DNA of 64,000 nucleotides from Saprospiraceae bacterium (GCA_028280415.1 JANQLV010000002.1:62001-126000), one strand, 5' to 3'. Positions 1 through 9,489 are shown, numbered from the stretch's first letter. The notes: a model not told the origin generated them from the letters alone. Made by a program: numbers and translations.

Positions 1-3
1 ACA

Positions 4-60
4 GCTATAGCATTAAACAGGCTATAGCATCAGCATTTTGCTCTATTTCAGCTAGAGCAT
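4..60. repeat. Three short direct repeats at left edge
   Basis: The ten-base word GCTATAGCAT occurs at 4-13 and 21-30, and a one-base variant, GCTAGAGCAT, lies at 51-60. They are in the AT-rich DNA downstream of the minus-strand protease gene that ends at 145. The cluster may continue to the left of the window. I assign no function; it could be a fragment of a longer degenerate repeat. Confidence 0.5.
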
Positions 61-144
61 AAATATTTAAAACTGGAAAATAAATCGACAGGTGTCTTTT
101 TCAAACAATACAGTTATCCACAATTTTTAAAATCCGCCGAATGA

Positions 145-2025
145 TCAATTCGGATTAGCATTTCCGCTTGGATCCCCTATTTTTATACCTATAAAATCAA
201 GCGTAGAGCTGGTATTTACCGTCACACTCAAAGGGGAAAAACGCCAGGATTCGGATTCGGGAAAATCATCACTTAAGCCCAAGATTACTCGACGCATCCG
301 AACCATATCAAAAGAGGTAACCGAACCATTATTATTCGCATCAGCAGCAATTTCTTTCAGGGGATCATCAAATTCTTCAATCAACAATATATGACGTGAA
401 GTCAATACTATATCAAAGGTAGAAACACCGTTCCCCGGATCGACATCTTTATGTACATCAACTGTATAATCAGGGCCTTCCGGCAATTCAATACTATAAT
501 TCCCGTTCACATCCGTTGTAGCCGTCCAGGTATTTACATCCTCCGTAATGGTTACTTCCAGCCCTTCCATATTCTGGCCGGTACGAGCCTGAATATTGCC
601 CGCTATCGTAATCATGCCTCCGGTTGCAGGTTCTAAAGCTTCCAAAATGAACTGCCCGGTACCAGCCGGATCGAGCCATTCTCTTAATCGCTCAGCCTGA
701 GTTGGCCCTTCATCCCAACTCAAAGAGAAGCGTCCAAAAAAGCCTTCGAATAAAAAGCAACTGGAATTTCCACCGTGCAACTGGCCTATAATATGTCCGT
801 TCTCATCCAGGAGATTACTGCCCGATGAACCGTCCTCAAAGGTTCCTAGATCAAAATTTACTTCGTAATGGTGATTCGGTGGTGTAGTCACACCATTACT
901 CCAGTTAATAGAATTTCCAAAAATGATCGCCGGATCATAATCCTGAGAAATCTTCTTAATATCTCCTCTCGGATGATGAATAATCGTACTGGTATCCGGG
1001 ATATGGCTCAATGTTCTGTTCCAGCCATTGAATCTGGCATTATAAGTAGAAGGTACATTTTCCAATAACTCTAATAAGAGTACATCGGTATCCGACCAGC
1101 CGGCGCGGTATTGGCAACCGAGCATAGAATTAGCACCTGGTTCATTTAAAGGATTGGAACAAGCTGTTGATTCGTAGTTGAAATCAAACCGCCAAACATC
1201 CAGTTGCGGAGTAAATCCATCGTAGCAATGAAAAGCACTCAAAATATAAGGGGTCTCATCCTGATTCGTGTTATTGATCAAAGAACCGCTACACCATCCC
1301 ATTCCCTCATCAAAAACTCTCAGGATACGGACAACGCCCCGTTTGTGATCCTGCCAGTTTGCACCTTCATCACAATTAATGTTCACATGGCAATCTGCTG
1401 CATCCCCGAATCCCGACTTGACCGGATAGACATTATCCGGCAATTGTGGCTTGAAATCATTTTTATACACATAATAAATTCTGGAAATATCAATGATCCC
1501 CTGCCCTCTCGCACTGAGTGGTTCGTAATATTCCAAAATAGCCGTTTCTCCTTCAATCATTCCGGTCATAAACTTGCCACTCTGTTTATTATTTCGGTTG
1601 GTATATGCTCCTTTCAGTTGTTGACCATTTGCATCATACATAAAAAACTGCCCCCCTACAGGCATATAGAAATCGTCATAATAAACAAAAACACCCAGGG
1701 CATCCTGAGCATAAAGCTGTAATCGCCAAACCCGGTCCCCTCCGGGCAGGATGGTCCAGGTTCCATTTTCTTCCAGAGAATAATTAACCGCGACAGGCGC
1801 TGCAAATCGAGCCGCTCCGTTTTTTTCATCTTCTTTAAGTGCTTTTTCCCGATCCAATACAGGTACTATAACCTCTTCGGTTTCTTGATCAAAAGCAGCA
1901 TTAAGATTATGTTGAAAAGACAAAGGTTTGCCACTGGTACTGATTTGTGCAAAAGTGTAGACAGGAATAGTCAAGATCAGCAGGAAGAACACAGCAAAAC
2001 TAGTAGTCTTGGTTAATATGTACAT
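145..2025 (-). CDS. Secreted trypsin-like (lysyl endopeptidase-type) serine protease with dockerin-like C-terminus
   Basis: This 626-residue protein begins with a signal peptide (residues 1-26, ending TFAQ), so it acts outside the cytoplasm. A pro-region of about 200 residues precedes a chymotrypsin-fold protease domain. The triad is readable: His266 in LSAFHC, Asp314 in SDTDVLLLEL and Ser401 in GSSGSN. The layout resembles Achromobacter lysyl endopeptidase-type enzymes. A carboxypeptidase-regulatory-like beta domain (about 470-530) follows. The tail (about 533-626) has dockerin-like Asp/Asn loops (ADANNNGSVTSFD) and ends with GIKIGDPSGN. I see no T9SS sorting domain, unlike the other proteases here. 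The P1 preference for Lys is not proven by what I can see. The gene is the last of a minus-strand run and sits 125 bp beyond the next small gene. Confidence 0.93.
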   Translation of the reverse strand: MYILTKTTSFAVFFLLILTIPVYTFAQISTSGKPLSFQHNLNAAFDQETEEVIVPVLDREKALKEDEKNGAARFAAPVAVNYSLEENGTWTILPGGDRVWRLQLYAQDALGVFVYYDDFYMPVGGQFFMYDANGQQLKGAYTNRNNKQSGKFMTGMIEGETAILEYYEPLSARGQGIIDISRIYYVYKNDFKPQLPDNVYPVKSGFGDAADCHVNINCDEGANWQDHKRGVVRILRVFDEGMGWCSGSLINNTNQDETPYILSAFHCYDGFTPQLDVWRFDFNYESTACSNPLNEPGANSMLGCQYRAGWSDTDVLLLELLENVPSTYNARFNGWNRTLSHIPDTSTIIHHPRGDIKKISQDYDPAIIFGNSINWSNGVTTPPNHHYEVNFDLGTFEDGSSGSNLLDENGHIIGQLHGGNSSCFLFEGFFGRFSLSWDEGPTQAERLREWLDPAGTGQFILEALEPATGGMITIAGNIQARTGQNMEGLEVTITEDVNTWTATTDVNGNYSIELPEGPDYTVDVHKDVDPGNGVSTFDIVLTSRHILLIEEFDDPLKEIAADANNNGSVTSFDMVRMRRVILGLSDDFPESESWRFSPLSVTVNTSSTLDFIGIKIGDPSGNANPN

Positions 2026-2150
2026 GGTTTAAGATTGTATGTTCGCTAAAAACCGAGGAAACTACTGTTATTTTTTGCTTTGCTGGTATAAAATTACAGC
2101 TTTTTTGGGGCAAAGTAAAGACTTATCAACATTTTAGCAATTAAGGGACT

Positions 2151-2621
2151 TTATAAAGCTTCGATTTCTAATTGATAATCATATTGCAAGTCTTCATGCA
2201 GGCCCGAAACAACTTTTTTGATCCGTTCTAACTGCCGCTGATAGACATTTTGCAGGCGAATGCTACGGTTAAATCCGGGTTGCAGGCTTTTTAGCAAGCT
2301 ACAAAAGCATAATAAAATTTCTACCTCCGTTTCTTTTTTTTGAGAGTAGCGAATTTGTTTTTTAGCCTGGTTTAGAATCTTGCGAACACTTTTTCTAATA
2401 TAATAATAACTTGTAGTATTAATTTGACTGAACTCTTCTTCCATTCCTTTTTTTATTCCCTCTATATACTTCGCTTCATCGTCGGCTTCGAATAACAAAT
2501 AGGTTAAAAGCTCTTTATTATCCTTTTTAAACCTCGACATCCGCAGGCAAATTTCCAGCAGTTCTTTCGGGCTTCGTTGTTTGAGTTCATCTCTGATTTC
2601 TTTAACACTGGCTGTTTGCAT
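2151..2621 (-). CDS. Small helical cytoplasmic protein of unknown function
   Basis: This 156-residue protein has no signal peptide or membrane segment. It is rich in Lys, Glu, Arg and Leu and appears almost wholly alpha-helical. The N-terminal part reads like a helical repeat (VKEIRDELKQRSPKELLEIC), and the middle has a YYYIRKSVRKIL stretch. Cys residues are scattered and form no metal-binding pattern. I do not recognise the family. It lies between the secreted protease gene and a 350-bp gene-free stretch, so context says little. The reading frame is intact and its amino-acid composition is protein-like, so I treat it as real. Confidence 0.75.
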   Translation of the reverse strand: MQTASVKEIRDELKQRSPKELLEICLRMSRFKKDNKELLTYLLFEADDEAKYIEGIKKGMEEEFSQINTTSYYYIRKSVRKILNQAKKQIRYSQKKETEVEILLCFCSLLKSLQPGFNRSIRLQNVYQRQLERIKKVVSGLHEDLQYDYQLEIEAL

Positions 2622-2975
2622 GTTTTACTTATTGAGTAGTTTTTTTAATCACCATGTTTAGCTTCAATATATGGCGGCAGTTTTTTGAGGTAGAAGCTCT
2701 ATACCCTAAATTGCCGAACTATTATCATCAATCAGGCAAGCTAATATCCTATCAAATATAATAAAACACTAATTTTTTACGGCGTAAAATACTCCGCAAG
2801 CATATTAATATGAGTTATCCCGAATTTTGGTTATGACCCACCGCGAAATGGAATATCAGATCGCTATTTATTGTTTGCTAGAGTAGGTTTTAGGCATCAG
2901 GTTTTCCGGGATCGGCTAAGACCCAAAACCTGAAATCTTGAGGCAAAATCGTATTTCGAGCCTAAAAAGCCGAAT
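2622..2975. other. Gene-free stretch with a dispersed-repeat-like segment
   Basis: No convincing gene lies here. The part at about 2891-2966 contains CATCAGGTTTT, then CCTGAAATCTTGAGGCAAAA, then TATTTCGA. This resembles a stretch at about 27541-27600 downstream of the S46 peptidase gene and, more weakly, the hairpin at 20541-20597. The three may be copies of one short intergenic element. The rest is AT-rich and probably holds the promoter of the small gene at 2151-2621. Confidence 0.5.
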
Positions 2976-4076
2976 TTACTCGTACCATTTTTGTAGCACC
3001 ATTAAGGCGGGTTTATCCTGGATAGAGAAGGTGGTATTACCGGTATCAGGTGCCTGATAAAACCATTTCCAGGAAAAGCCACCGGCAATCCAGGGCTTAT
3101 TCCAGAAAGCCTGAAAAAAGGCTTCATAAAGATTGACCTGTCCCTGATAATAAGGCTTGTCTTTACCCTTATCGTGTAGCCAGGGTCTTCGTCCGGCATA
3201 ATAAATATTGCGGTATCCAAATTCAGTAATTAAAATCTGGCGATTTTTCTTCTTGCTAAGTTTTTTCAATTTTTTTTGGATAGAACGCCAGTTTTTGAGG
3301 GTTTGCTTTACGCTTGGCGTCCTGGATCGATTGATCGGAAAATAAGTATCCACACCAATATAATCGAGATCTTCCCAAAAACGGATATGCTCATATTCAT
3401 CCCAGTTAGCAGAATAAGTTAAGGGCCCTTTGTAAATTGTTCGCACTTCTTGAATGAGTTGCCGCCAAAAGGCACTTCGTTTTACGGCCGACTGTTTCAG
3501 TTCTGTACCGACACAAAATAAGTCCACTTGCATGGAATCTGCGATCGTAGCCAGATTCAGGATATAATCTTTATAACTTTTTTCCCAGATTTGCCAGTCT
3601 TCTTCGTTAGATGCGGCGAAAGTGCCTCGCCATTTCGCTCCACGGGTTTTATCACTGAGCAATCGTATATTATAAAGGCTTAGAAAAGAACTCTTTAAAG
3701 CCTGATGTTTATTTTTAGGCGGGATTTTTCCTAATACGATATGTGGTTTGAGCATTACTTTAAAACCAGCATTTTTAGCCAATCGTATACTTTGAACACT
3801 CGCCTCTGTAGTCTCTCCCCACCAGTCATTTTCGTGATCTGGTTTAAGTTTAAGCGTTGTCCTTTCCAGTGTTGCTTCCGGAACTATAGCCACCCAATCC
3901 GCATTCGACTGTTTAATATTCTCAAACATTCCGGCATTCAATCCGGGAGTTCTTGGTCCACTAAAACTAACACCATTTATTTTATTCGCCTTAGCCTTTT
4001 TAGCTGCTTGCGCATAAACGCCCAGTGGTAACAGCAATAAAACAAACAGTCCTATGAATGTGATTTTTGAACTCAA
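2976..4076 (-). CDS. Secreted GH113-type glycoside hydrolase (beta-mannanase-like)
   Basis: This 366-residue protein has a signal peptide (1-22, ending VYAQ) and a single TIM-barrel domain. GVSFSGPR near the start, WVAIVPE, and KAGFKVMLKPH-like spacing match the GH113 family, whose known members cleave beta-1,4-mannan. The predicted acid/base is Glu192 (CVGTELKQ) and the predicted nucleophile is Glu285 (ITEFGYR). The C-terminal GGFSWKWF strand fits a substrate-lining Trp. There is no sorting domain, so the enzyme is probably periplasmic. The next gene upstream encodes a BamA-like barrel 118 bp away on the same strand. A GH5 mannanase candidate lies 44 kb away. The substrate is inferred from the family only. 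Confidence 0.88.
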   Translation of the reverse strand: MSSKITFIGLFVLLLLPLGVYAQAAKKAKANKINGVSFSGPRTPGLNAGMFENIKQSNADWVAIVPEATLERTTLKLKPDHENDWWGETTEASVQSIRLAKNAGFKVMLKPHIVLGKIPPKNKHQALKSSFLSLYNIRLLSDKTRGAKWRGTFAASNEEDWQIWEKSYKDYILNLATIADSMQVDLFCVGTELKQSAVKRSAFWRQLIQEVRTIYKGPLTYSANWDEYEHIRFWEDLDYIGVDTYFPINRSRTPSVKQTLKNWRSIQKKLKKLSKKKNRQILITEFGYRNIYYAGRRPWLHDKGKDKPYYQGQVNLYEAFFQAFWNKPWIAGGFSWKWFYQAPDTGNTTFSIQDKPALMVLQKWYE

Positions 4077-4194
4077 GTTTATAAAGTTGAAAAAGATGTA
4101 TTAAAATCCTGCCTGGTACTATAAATTACTATACCAATAGACCAAGCATTTTCGTGATGGTATGGATAATTTCAGCTATTATTCCTCTAGCCTT

Positions 4195-5469
4195 CTAAAA
4201 ATATTGCCCCAGACCAATTACAAATCCTCTCTGTTCGGGGTTAAAGATATCAATGCCATAATCTACTCTAAGCACAGCGCCATAAACTTTTTGGTAAATT
4301 ATCCGAAAGCCGCCGCCAATAAATTCCCTGAACTGATCCGCATCCAAAAGATCGCTTAATTCTCCGCCGGGATTTCTCCAGGTACCCACATCTGTAAAAA
4401 CAACCACTTGCCCGGCCCAGGTTCTGGATTCATATACACTATGCCGGTATTCAATATTAAAAACCGCTTGTGCTGTTCCCCGATCAATTCGATTCCCCAC
4501 TCCCCTCAGGTTAACATGGCTATCGACTACAAAAGGAGCAAAGGGTGTATCGTTATTGGTCGAAATCGCCAAGGTCAAACGCATGGCCAGATTTCCTTTT
4601 TCTTTTATCCGTTTAAATTGGCGCCCCTGAAATAGCAGGCTATGAAACCAGGACTTATCCAGCGTATTAAAAACATCCTGTAAAGTTAATCGCCAAATCC
4701 GTCCTTCTAAATAAAAGAAATGATAATTGAGAAAGTTTTCACTGTATTCGATTTTTGTTAAAAATTTGGGTTGTGTTAATCCATCCGGTCCGGGTGGCGA
4801 CTCTAGAAATTGCTGGCGACTCTTGGTATATTTTTCAACAAAATAAGTGCCTCCAAATTCAAGACTCCTATTAAACCCAAATTGTTTGATGGCCGTTACT
4901 CCAACATTATTATTATCGTAATCATAATTAACCGTTCCTTCCGGAAAAAATAGTGGTTCACGAGAGGCCCATCGGCTTAAACTGGCTGAGAACCCCCAGG
5001 TACTTCCCCGGAAAAACGGAACACGATAATAAAGCTGGGCGGAATGTCTGCGATCTGTATTTTGATAATGAGCACTCAAAAATTGTCCTTTCCCCTGCCA
5101 GTTGATATCAGAAAAACCAAGCTGAAACCAAAAATTATTTTTAATGCCGCCAAAATTGACAATCGGCAACAGGGTTTTTACTTCCTGAATAATAAATACA
5201 AGATTGACTGTACCAGCCTCAAGTCTTTCTAAACGGTATTGCGCATTCCCAATACCTCCTATATTTTTTAAACGCTGAATATCTTTCCTGATAAGGCTTT
5301 CCGAAGCAAAATGTCCTTTTTTTAATAGTACAAATCGCCGTAAAAATTCTTCTTTCGTCTTTTTTAGTCCCTCAAATTGTATGTCCTCAATTAGCAGGTC
5401 TGTATCTTGTTGGGCAAACAGTACATGGCTAATACACAAACACAAAACTAAAACAGTCTGACGTAACAT
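4195..5469 (-). CDS. BamA/TamA-family outer-membrane barrel protein with one POTRA-like domain
   Basis: This 424-residue protein has a signal peptide (1-19, ending LFAQ) and then one POTRA-like domain (about 24-95: IEDIQFEGLKKTKEEFL). The remainder alternates like a surface-antigen/D15 barrel and ends GLGQYF, with the terminal Phe expected for barrel assembly. With one POTRA it is too short to be the essential BamA, which usually has five. It is therefore more likely an accessory barrel, for export or insertion of a partner, or of unknown role. It is 62 bp downstream of the DUF547-barrel gene and 118 bp upstream of the GH113 gene, all on the same strand. Confidence 0.88.
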   Translation of the reverse strand: MLRQTVLVLCLCISHVLFAQQDTDLLIEDIQFEGLKKTKEEFLRRFVLLKKGHFASESLIRKDIQRLKNIGGIGNAQYRLERLEAGTVNLVFIIQEVKTLLPIVNFGGIKNNFWFQLGFSDINWQGKGQFLSAHYQNTDRRHSAQLYYRVPFFRGSTWGFSASLSRWASREPLFFPEGTVNYDYDNNNVGVTAIKQFGFNRSLEFGGTYFVEKYTKSRQQFLESPPGPDGLTQPKFLTKIEYSENFLNYHFFYLEGRIWRLTLQDVFNTLDKSWFHSLLFQGRQFKRIKEKGNLAMRLTLAISTNNDTPFAPFVVDSHVNLRGVGNRIDRGTAQAVFNIEYRHSVYESRTWAGQVVVFTDVGTWRNPGGELSDLLDADQFREFIGGGFRIIYQKVYGAVLRVDYGIDIFNPEQRGFVIGLGQYF

Positions 5470-5531
5470 TTAGTAATCTTTAGACTGCAAAATTAAGCAT
5501 AAGTCTGATCAGATAAAACTATTATACGACA

Positions 5532-7073
5532 TTAAAGGTTGAAACGAAAGCCAATATTATAGGTAGCTGCTCTCCCATCATTATCCTGCAAAAATTGATT
5601 GGTAAAACCGGTGTATAATAATTCCAACTCAATATTCGGTGTAAACTGATATTTCGCTCCTACTCCAGCCTGAGCAAAATAATCGAATTCGCTTTGCCAG
5701 AAAGGTGAATATCCACCCAGTGTATAAATGGTAGTCTTGTTGTCAGGATTATAACTAAAAATTAAAATTACCGGGGTAGAAATTCGATTGATTCTCCCTT
5801 CGGAACTTTTCCCGATATCTTCAATTAAAAAATCAATTTCAGTGAATAAAGAAAAACTGTTTCCAATAGAAAAATCATTAAAAATCTGTGTCCACCAGGT
5901 CGCACCGTCCCAATCGATAAAAGGTTCGGTTGAATTTCCGGTAAGGTCTTCTCCTATTGCAAAAAAGAAAGAACTCTGAATAGAAAAATTGGACCAGCGC
6001 TCAACGGGAGCATAACGAATTTGGGGCCCAAAACCAGTAAGTCCCTGACGAGTACTCGTAGCTCCTTTTGAATTTCCTAAAACCGAAAATGCAGAAGAAG
6101 GCAAAAGTTCGTTGCGCACCCGTCGGTAACGGGAATTAAATCCGATATTAAAACGATTGGTCAAGCCGTATAGCAAGCTCACATTCGTTGTAAAAAAGGT
6201 AGAACGATCCGTAAGCAAACCATCTCTGCCTGTTCTTTGCGTGTAGAGGTTATTGAATATTTTTAATTCGAAACTTCCCTTGGGAATGGTCGAAGACACA
6301 ATGTATCGACTGGCATTGGTTTTTTCTCCCATGGGCTGGCCCGCATCCGTAGAAGCAGTCGCAAGATCATTTAAGGTCCAGTCATAATTATAGTAACTCA
6401 CTTTGGCAGATGTAGCAATTTTATCTTCTCGATATTGGTTGATGAAAGCAATAATTGAATTTTTACTACCACCAAAGTCTCCGGTATACCATTTAAAAAT
6501 CTGAGACAACCCAACATTATCACCATCCACTTTCAAAAAATCAGGATTATTCAAAGCCAGACGAGTCTGTTGATCCAACTGCTGATCCAGTTTCTCGGGA
6601 ACATAAGCAAAATCAGTAATCGGCGGGCAACCTAAAGCACCACATACGAGAACAAAATGTAATCTAGCATCTCCATAGGGTTTTAATAAAAACTGTTTTT
6701 CAAGATTATTCAGCGTAAAGCTCTTAGCTCCAACCCGTACTCTTTTGCGATCGAAAAATCCGGGAATAGATTGAACAGAGTTGATTGGATAAGCAGCAGT
6801 AGCAGCATTAATCACATGTAAATTGTACGCATTAATATAAAAAGCCTTCTTCGTGGCATCCGAAGCCCCACTTAAGTCCGCATTCTCAACAGTTTTGATT
6901 AAAGATTTGAGTGAAGCATTATCTTTAAGATCAGTATAATTGAGTAAACCATTCTTTACTTCCTCTTTAAAAAAGGCATCCGCCTGATTAAAAAATTGCT
7001 GATCAATTTTTTGTGCAAAACTGAAACCGGCAAAAAACATTAAAGTGATTAAAGCACTAATTCGATTTTTCAT
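5532..7073 (-). CDS. DUF547 domain fused to an outer-membrane beta-barrel-like domain
   Basis: This 513-residue protein has a signal peptide (1-20, ending SFAQ). Residues about 25-215 match DUF547: KKAFYINAYNLHVI, VRVGAKSFTLNNLE and LHFVLVCGALGCPP are its typical segments. The family is often compared to papain/transglutaminase-like folds, and the Cys in VCGALGCPP could be functional. After a linker, residues about 245-513 change to amphipathic beta-strand composition with many aromatic residues (YGLTNRFNIGFNSRYRR, GVGAKYQF) and end FRFNL. DUF547 proteins I know are usually about 250 residues, so the barrel-like half is extra. The frame is continuous, which argues against a sequencing fusion. 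The function is unknown; it may display DUF547 in the periplasm at the outer membrane. Confidence 0.88.
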   Translation of the reverse strand: MKNRISALITLMFFAGFSFAQKIDQQFFNQADAFFKEEVKNGLLNYTDLKDNASLKSLIKTVENADLSGASDATKKAFYINAYNLHVINAATAAYPINSVQSIPGFFDRKRVRVGAKSFTLNNLEKQFLLKPYGDARLHFVLVCGALGCPPITDFAYVPEKLDQQLDQQTRLALNNPDFLKVDGDNVGLSQIFKWYTGDFGGSKNSIIAFINQYREDKIATSAKVSYYNYDWTLNDLATASTDAGQPMGEKTNASRYIVSSTIPKGSFELKIFNNLYTQRTGRDGLLTDRSTFFTTNVSLLYGLTNRFNIGFNSRYRRVRNELLPSSAFSVLGNSKGATSTRQGLTGFGPQIRYAPVERWSNFSIQSSFFFAIGEDLTGNSTEPFIDWDGATWWTQIFNDFSIGNSFSLFTEIDFLIEDIGKSSEGRINRISTPVILIFSYNPDNKTTIYTLGGYSPFWQSEFDYFAQAGVGAKYQFTPNIELELLYTGFTNQFLQDNDGRAATYNIGFRFNL

Positions 7074-7174
7074 GATTCGATTTTGATGAGAGTATTTCGT
7101 TAGTTTTAACTCCCGATGAAAAAATTTGTTTTTTAATTAAGATTCAAAAAATTGTTTTGTACCAATTAATGGTA

Positions 7175-7519
7175 TCAAGCCGACTTTTTATCCGATTTTA
7201 ATTTTTCCAAAGCCATTTCCAGTTTGAATTGGGCAATAATACCACCGAACAAAGCTTTTATTTCGCCATTTTCAATCAGGATCAATACCGGATTTTTGGA
7301 AACCATTAATTCCTCTTTAATGATCCTGGATGCTGTAGCAGGCAGTTTGTGATAGCCCAGGCTTTCGCCATATTCCTTTTGAATATTGCTCACTACATGA
7401 TCCATTAAATAATTTTCATTTCCACAACGGGAACAAAGGTTGATAAACATGGGACGGCTCTCTTCACGGAGTGCATCTAATAATTCGGACAGGTTTTTAA
7501 CTTGATTTAAACTTTTCAT
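7175..7519 (-). CDS. Thioredoxin-like small protein with a CSRC motif
   Basis: This 114-residue cytoplasmic protein fits a thioredoxin fold. A first helix is followed by the strand PMFINL, then Cys29-Ser-Arg-Cys32 where thioredoxin has WCGPC. KNPVLILIENG then sits where the cis-Pro strand is expected, followed by GG before the last helix. The lack of a signal peptide means it works in the cytosol. It is divergent enough that oxidoreductase activity is inference; the two Cys could instead bind a metal. It is transcribed away from the sigma54-activator gene at 7717 across a 197-bp shared upstream region. Confidence 0.72.
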   Translation of the reverse strand: MKSLNQVKNLSELLDALREESRPMFINLCSRCGNENYLMDHVVSNIQKEYGESLGYHKLPATASRIIKEELMVSKNPVLILIENGEIKALFGGIIAQFKLEMALEKLKSDKKSA

Positions 7520-7532
7520 TTGAAGTACATTT

Positions 7533-7561
7533 GTAAAGTATAATTCAATCGACGCGCCAAA
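7533..7561 (-). promoter_or_regulatory. Possible Bacteroidota-type promoter for the thioredoxin-like gene
   Basis: On the minus strand TTTG (7561-7558) and TACTTTAC (7540-7533) are 17 bp apart. They partly match the Bacteroidota sigma-A pattern TTTG-N17-23-TAnnTTTG. The distance to the start codon at 7519 is short, so the call is weak. Confidence 0.25.
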
Positions 7562-7643
7562 TGTTTAGAAAATAAAAAGCAATCACATAAATTATTGATA
7601 ATCAGACAATTAAATTATTTTTCTATATTATACTATTTAGAAA

Positions 7644-7682
7644 TTACGAAAAATAATTACGAAATATCGTAACTTTACGAAA
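7644..7682. promoter_or_regulatory. Operator candidate: TTACGA palindrome plus flanking half-sites
   Basis: The octamer TTACGAAA occurs at 7644-7651, 7657-7664 and 7675-7682. The middle copy forms a palindrome, TTACGA-N4-TCGTAA, at 7657-7672. The cluster ends 34 bp before the ATG of the sigma54-type activator and also lies upstream of the divergent thioredoxin-like gene. It looks like a binding site for a dimeric regulator with two extra half-sites. Whether the activator itself or another protein binds there is unknown. Confidence 0.5.
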
Positions 7683-7716
7683 TTGTATTTCATTTGACGG
7701 AGCCAAAACACATCCT

Positions 7717-9489
7717 ATGTCTGCAACAGATTTAAACTTACCGGAAATATCTTTAAGGGCACTGAATGAATTACCCGAAGCCGTTTTCTGGTTTGATAAA
7801 AACGGAAAATTTCTGGAAGTCAATCAATTAGCCTGTACCCATTGGGGGTATACCCGGGAGGAATTCCTCAAGCTTACCATATTCGATATCAATCCCAATA
7901 TGACTCCAGATAACTGGCAGGCACATTGGGAAGCCAAGCAAAAAGATTCTTCGACATTCGAAAGCTCTCACCGCAAGAAGAACGGAGAAGAGTTCCCCGT
8001 AGACATTACAAATAATTTTGTCCGCTATGATGGAGAAGTGTACAGTTGCTCGATCGTTCGGGACATCACTGCCCGTAAATCAGCTAACCGCCTGGCAAGG
8101 CTCTCTGATTTCACCGTACAAAAAGCGGGGGACGCCATATTCTGGCTTTGCCCCAAAGGCTTTATAAAGCATGTTAATGAAGAAGCACTCCATCGCTATG
8201 GTTACCAATTGGAAGAGTTTCAAAAAATGAACATACTCAATATTTCCAGAGAAATGTCCGACGAGTTTTTTGCCGCACACTGGCAAAGGCTGAAAAAAGA
8301 ACAGCAAGTGCTTTTGGAAGCAGCTCATTTTACAAAATCCGGTAAAAGAATTGAAGTTGAAATCAGCGCTAATTTTATCCATTTCGAACATATGGAATAT
8401 AGTTGCTCAATAGTCAGGGATATTACCGAACGAAAAAGGAAAGAAGCTGCTTTGCGCGGCGCTTTAATGGAAATCAGAGAATTAAAAGAAAAACTCGAAG
8501 CAGAGAATAATTATTTGCAGGAAGAAATTGAGGTTCAGCAAAATTTCGGAGAGATTATTAGCCACAGTAAAAATTTTAAAAAAGTATTGCGACAAATTGA
8601 GCAGGTGGCGGATACCTCTTCTACGGTTCTCATCACCGGGGAAAGTGGAACGGGTAAGGAATTGATCGCAAGGGCAGTACATCAACTCAGTCGGAGAAGT
8701 AACCGTCCAATGATCAAAGTAAATTGTGCGGCGCTTCCCGCCAATCTGATTGAAAGCGAATTATTCGGTCATGAAAAAGGAGCTTTTACCGGCGCGCTCA
8801 ATAAAAAAATCGGAAAATTCGAACTGGCAGATGGAGGTACTTTATTCCTGGATGAAATCGGAGAGATGCCTATTGAACTCCAGTCCAAATTACTCCGGGC
8901 AATTCAGGAGGGTGAAATCGAACGTGTAGGAAGCACCGAAATAAAAATCGTCGATGTCCGCATTATTGCTGCAACCAACCGGGATTTACCCAAGGACATT
9001 GAGAAAGGAAAATTCCGGGAAGACCTTTATTATCGCTTAAATGTCTTTCCGATTCATAGTATTCCGCTGCGTAAACGCAAAGAGGATGTTCCACTGCTCG
9101 TTCGCTATTTTTGTGAAAAACTGGGGAATAAATTAGGTCGAAAAATTACCGATATTCCGCAAAAAGTAATTGATCAATTGATGGAATACGATTTCCCCGG
9201 AAATATTCGGGAATTGGAAAATCTCATAGAAAGAGGAATTATCACTTCCAGAGCAGGCAAACTCAGTCTGGGTAATTGGTCACCGGGTAAAAAGAAAAAA
9301 GTAAAACCTGAAAATTTTCTCAATCTGGAAGCATTACAAAAAGAGCATATTACCAAAGTACTGATACATACCGGCTGGCGGGTAAGCGGAGAAAACGGTG
9401 CAGCTCAGATTTTAGGGCTTCGGCCAACCACTCTTTATTCAAAAATCGAAAGGTTTGGAATCAAACGAAGTAATAAAGCAGAAGAGTAG
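7717..9489 (+). CDS. PAS-PAS-sigma54-interaction (NtrC-type) transcriptional activator
   Basis: This 590-residue cytoplasmic protein has two PAS domains (about 13-115 and 125-243), each closing with a CSIVRDIT segment, then a coiled coil (about 243-280). An AAA+ domain (about 285-520) follows, with Walker A GESGTGKE from Gly308, the sigma54-contacting loop GAFTGA from Gly355 and Walker [11 protein letters not shown] around Asp379. The C-terminus (about 545-585) is a Fis-type HTH ([20 protein letters not shown]). It has no receiver domain, so the signal is probably read by the PAS domains; the ligand is not evident. It should activate sigma54 promoters using ATP. A palindromic operator cluster lies directly upstream, which would allow self-regulation. 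Candidate targets are the next two secreted-protein genes, but I found no well-spaced -24/-12 site. Confidence 0.95.
   Translation: MSATDLNLPEISLRALNELPEAVFWFDKNGKFLEVNQLACTHWGYTREEFLKLTIFDINPNMTPDNWQAHWEAKQKDSSTFESSHRKKNGEEFPVDITNNFVRYDGEVYSCSIVRDITARKSANRLARLSDFTVQKAGDAIFWLCPKGFIKHVNEEALHRYGYQLEEFQKMNILNISREMSDEFFAAHWQRLKKEQQVLLEAAHFTKSGKRIEVEISANFIHFEHMEYSCSIVRDITERKRKEAALRGALMEIRELKEKLEAENNYLQEEIEVQQNFGEIISHSKNFKKVLRQIEQVADTSSTVLITGESGTGKELIARAVHQLSRRSNRPMIKVNCAALPANLIESELFGHEKGAFTGALNKKIGKFELADGGTLFLDEIGEMPIELQSKLLRAIQEGEIERVGSTEIKIVDVRIIAATNRDLPKDIEKGKFREDLYYRLNVFPIHSIPLRKRKEDVPLLVRYFCEKLGNKLGRKITDIPQKVIDQLMEYDFPGNIRELENLIERGIITSRAGKLSLGNWSPGKKKKVKPENFLNLEALQKEHITKVLIHTGWRVSGENGAAQILGLRPTTLYSKIERFGIKRSNKAEE

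Noticed and set aside
1204-1722. A 172-codon open frame on the plus strand
   Set aside because: It is antisense to the trypsin-like protease and shows no domain.
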